DNA from: an uncultured Synergistales bacterium
GTDB taxonomy: Bacteria; Synergistota; Synergistia; Synergistales; Aminobacteriaceae
Assembly (NCBI GenBank): GCA_905234205.1
Contig: CAJOGG010000053.1
Location: 1-7,901 of the forward strand
Direction: 5' to 3'
Length of the DNA: 7,901 nucleotides
Part shown: piece after piece, positions 6,885-7,901 of the stretch
Position numbering within the stretch: position 1 is the stretch's first letter
Layout: the number at the start of each line of letters is the position of its first letter
The notes under the pieces: generated by a model
The model's database searches: none
Seen by the model: only the letters and a program-made list of their open reading frames with translations
Told to the model about the DNA's origin: nothing
Position numbers and translations under genes: made by a program

Positions 6885-7658
6885 TTATTTCTTGATTAAT
6901 GCGGCCTGAATCTTATACTGCTCTGCTAATTTCTCAATTGCTCCTGTAGCGTATCCAGCGTCAAAGAATTTGTTAAGCACCTCGGCCAAGTCTGAACCTT
7001 TTCTGAATCCTACGCCGTACTCTTCGATATTGAGTCCGATTGTGTAAGTGAGATTCTCGTAGCCAGTTCCCGGGCCTACCATTGCAGCAGCCATTAACGA
7101 GTCAATGATAGCAGCGTTTGAACTTCCCGAAGCAACTTCCATCAAAGCCGACGCCTGATCCTGAACTTCTACAGTTTTGAGACCTTGTGATTTTGCCTGT
7201 TCGTCTCCTGCGCTCCCGTGCTCAACTGCGAAAGTTATACCTCTCTGCTTGATGCTCTCCATGTTCTGGAACTTATCAGCTTCACTTACTGGCACTACGA
7301 TTATTTGAGCATTATTGCAATAAGGCTTTGAGCATTCCATTGAAGATAACACTTCGGCTGTCAATGTCATTCCGTTCCATACGCAGTCAATATTTTTGCC
7401 GTTGAGCTCAAGAATTTTGTTGTTCCATTCGATCTCCTGAAACTCTACTTTCACGCCGAGACTCTCTGCAAAAGCCTTCGCTAAATCTGCATCAAAGCCG
7501 ATCCATTCGCCAGCTTCATTCTTGTAGTCCATTGGCTGAAAATCCGTGATACCGACAACAAGAACGCCTTTAGCTTTCACGTACTCCGAGTCGCTTTCTG
7601 CAAACGCACAGCCACACATAGCTACTACCAACATCAACACTAATAACGCTTTCTTCAT
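6885..7658 (-). CDS. Amino acid ABC transporter, substrate-binding protein (SBP family 3)
   Basis: Extracytoplasmic receptor that delivers an amino acid to the adjacent permease. The 257 residues begin with a signal peptide: MKK, a hydrophobic core, then CGCAFA/ES. Cleavage could be by signal peptidase I after Ala20. Alternatively, Cys17 in AMCGC loosely fits the lipoprotein pattern, so membrane anchoring is possible. Family motifs include GVLVVGITDFQPMDY (31-45), GFDADLAKAFAESLG (54-68) and Asp186 in AAIIDSL, the usual amino-group contact. The usual segment T-x-E-R, whose arginine binds the ligand carboxylate, reads T-A-E-V here (Val103). Ligand recognition is therefore unusual or belongs to a divergent subfamily. 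I chose ATG 7658, with AGGAG 11 bases upstream. A TTG at 7679 would overlap that site and add seven residues before the signal peptide. Confidence 0.95.
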   Translation of the reverse strand: MKKALLVLMLVVAMCGCAFAESDSEYVKAKGVLVVGITDFQPMDYKNEAGEWIGFDADLAKAFAESLGVKVEFQEIEWNNKILELNGKNIDCVWNGMTLTAEVLSSMECSKPYCNNAQIIVVPVSEADKFQNMESIKQRGITFAVEHGSAGDEQAKSQGLKTVEVQDQASALMEVASGSSNAAIIDSLMAAAMVGPGTGYENLTYTIGLNIEEYGVGFRKGSDLAEVLNKFFDAGYATGAIEKLAEQYKIQAALIKK

Positions 7659-7669
7659 GATAAAAATTT

Positions 7670-7674
7670 CTCCT
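7670..7674 (-). promoter_or_regulatory. Ribosome binding site of the substrate-binding protein gene
   Basis: AGGAG on the minus strand lies 11 bases before ATG 7658. It argues against the upstream in-frame TTG at 7679, which precedes this site. Confidence 0.75.
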
Positions 7675-7694
7675 GTCAAAAAGTTTATGCCACA

Positions 7695-7710
7695 CTTTAG
7701 CGTGTTAAAG
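7695..7710. repeat. Inverted repeat CTTTA...TAAAG at the predicted transcript 5' end
   Basis: Five-base perfect arms with a six-base loop (GCGTGT on plus), immediately after the predicted transcription start of the importer operon. It could form a weak 5' hairpin or be an operator half-site pair. It is short enough to be chance. Confidence 0.3.
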
Positions 7711-7717
7711 CGGTAAA

Positions 7718-7746
7718 ATTTTATATGAGATTCTTATCGAATGCAA
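7718..7746 (-). promoter_or_regulatory. Sigma70-like promoter of the importer-fhs operon
   Basis: TTGCAT (7746-7741), a 17-base spacer and TAAAAT (7723-7718) read on the minus strand. The -35 lies within the last codons of the upstream gene. The predicted start is near 7711, giving a leader of about 53 bases. An overlapping TATAAA at 7725-7720 is an alternative -10. The -35 matches the consensus at only three of six bases. Confidence 0.5.
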
Positions 7747-7901
7747 ACTAGCAGCAAATAGCCTTCACGTAAATAAATTTCCGCGTCAACTTCTGGGCTT
7801 GATACTTCGTTGCTTATTCCGTATTGAAATTCTGGTTGTATCTCTGCGTTATTGAGATTATATTTTGCGCCGGTAATATCAATTCCACGAGCTACGCCAG
7901 A
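7734..7901 (-). CDS. Unidentified protein, C-terminal 55 residues only
   Basis: An open frame enters from the right edge and ends at TAA 7736-7734. The visible sequence includes ARGIDITGAKYNLNNAEI, QPEFQYGISNEVSSPEVD and AEIYLREGYLLLVCIR. It is rich in alternating polar and hydrophobic residues, suggesting beta structure, with a hydrophobic YLLLVCI patch near the end. I do not recognise a family. It is on the same strand as the importer operon, 75 bases upstream of the binding-protein start. A promoter lies between them, so it need not be in the same transcript. The lack of stops over 55 codons and the sensible gap support it as real, but evidence is limited by the short length. Confidence 0.5.
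   Translation of the reverse strand, partial: SGVARGIDITGAKYNLNNAEIQPEFQYGISNEVSSPEVDAEIYLREGYLLLVCIR

Noticed and set aside
7659..7679. TTG at 7679 as the start of the substrate-binding protein
   Set aside because: The AGGAG site lies downstream of it and it would put seven residues before a normal MKK signal peptide.
7659..7733. Amino-acid riboswitch in front of the importer operon
   Set aside because: The gap is only 75 bases and most of it is promoter and ribosome binding site; no multi-helix structure is visible.

Overview
The window is bacterial and tightly packed (roughly 40-45% G+C by eye). Gene starts mostly carry AGGAG-type Shine-Dalgarno sites and the single tRNA gene encodes its own CCA end. 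A secreted beta-helix protein, an anaerobic-type (cbi) cobalamin cluster, formate-tetrahydrofolate ligase and a polar amino acid ABC importer together suggest an anaerobic amino-acid fermenter. Synergistota or a Clostridia-like lineage would fit. The taxonomic guess is inference; nothing in the window is a decisive marker.

Left region (1-772, minus strand): the N-terminal part of a secreted right-handed beta-helix repeat protein. It has a clean signal peptide, then a nine-G run that throws the reading frame into an early stop. The rest of the protein continues uninterrupted in another frame to the window edge. This is the most interesting feature here: either a phase-variable homopolymer switch or a one-base sequencing or assembly error.

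Centre-left (805-3669, plus strand): a three-gene cobalamin operon, cbiC-cbiD-cbiET, with overlapping stop/start junctions (8 and 4 bases). It diverges from the beta-helix gene across only 53 bases, which hold a 12-bp palindrome that reads as a -10 box on both strands. The cbiET reading frame has no stop before it enters an oppositely oriented tRNA-Leu(UAG) gene, and its last 14 codons are antisense to that tRNA.

Right region (3626-7901, minus strand): tRNA-Leu with an extended -10 promoter. Upstream of it in transcription order lies a likely four-gene operon: solute-binding protein, HisM-type permease, ATP-binding protein, and fhs (formate-tetrahydrofolate ligase). The gaps are 19, 6 and 20 bases, and a sigma70-like promoter precedes the binding-protein gene. 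The binding protein lacks the arginine that normally grips the substrate carboxylate. At the right edge is the C-terminus of a gene I do not recognise.

How they may work together: imported amino acids could feed one-carbon metabolism through the co-transcribed fhs, while the cbi genes supply steps of corrin-ring synthesis. I see no CRISPR array, insertion sequence, cobalamin riboswitch or convincing rho-independent terminator. No stretch over 300 bases lacks a gene.
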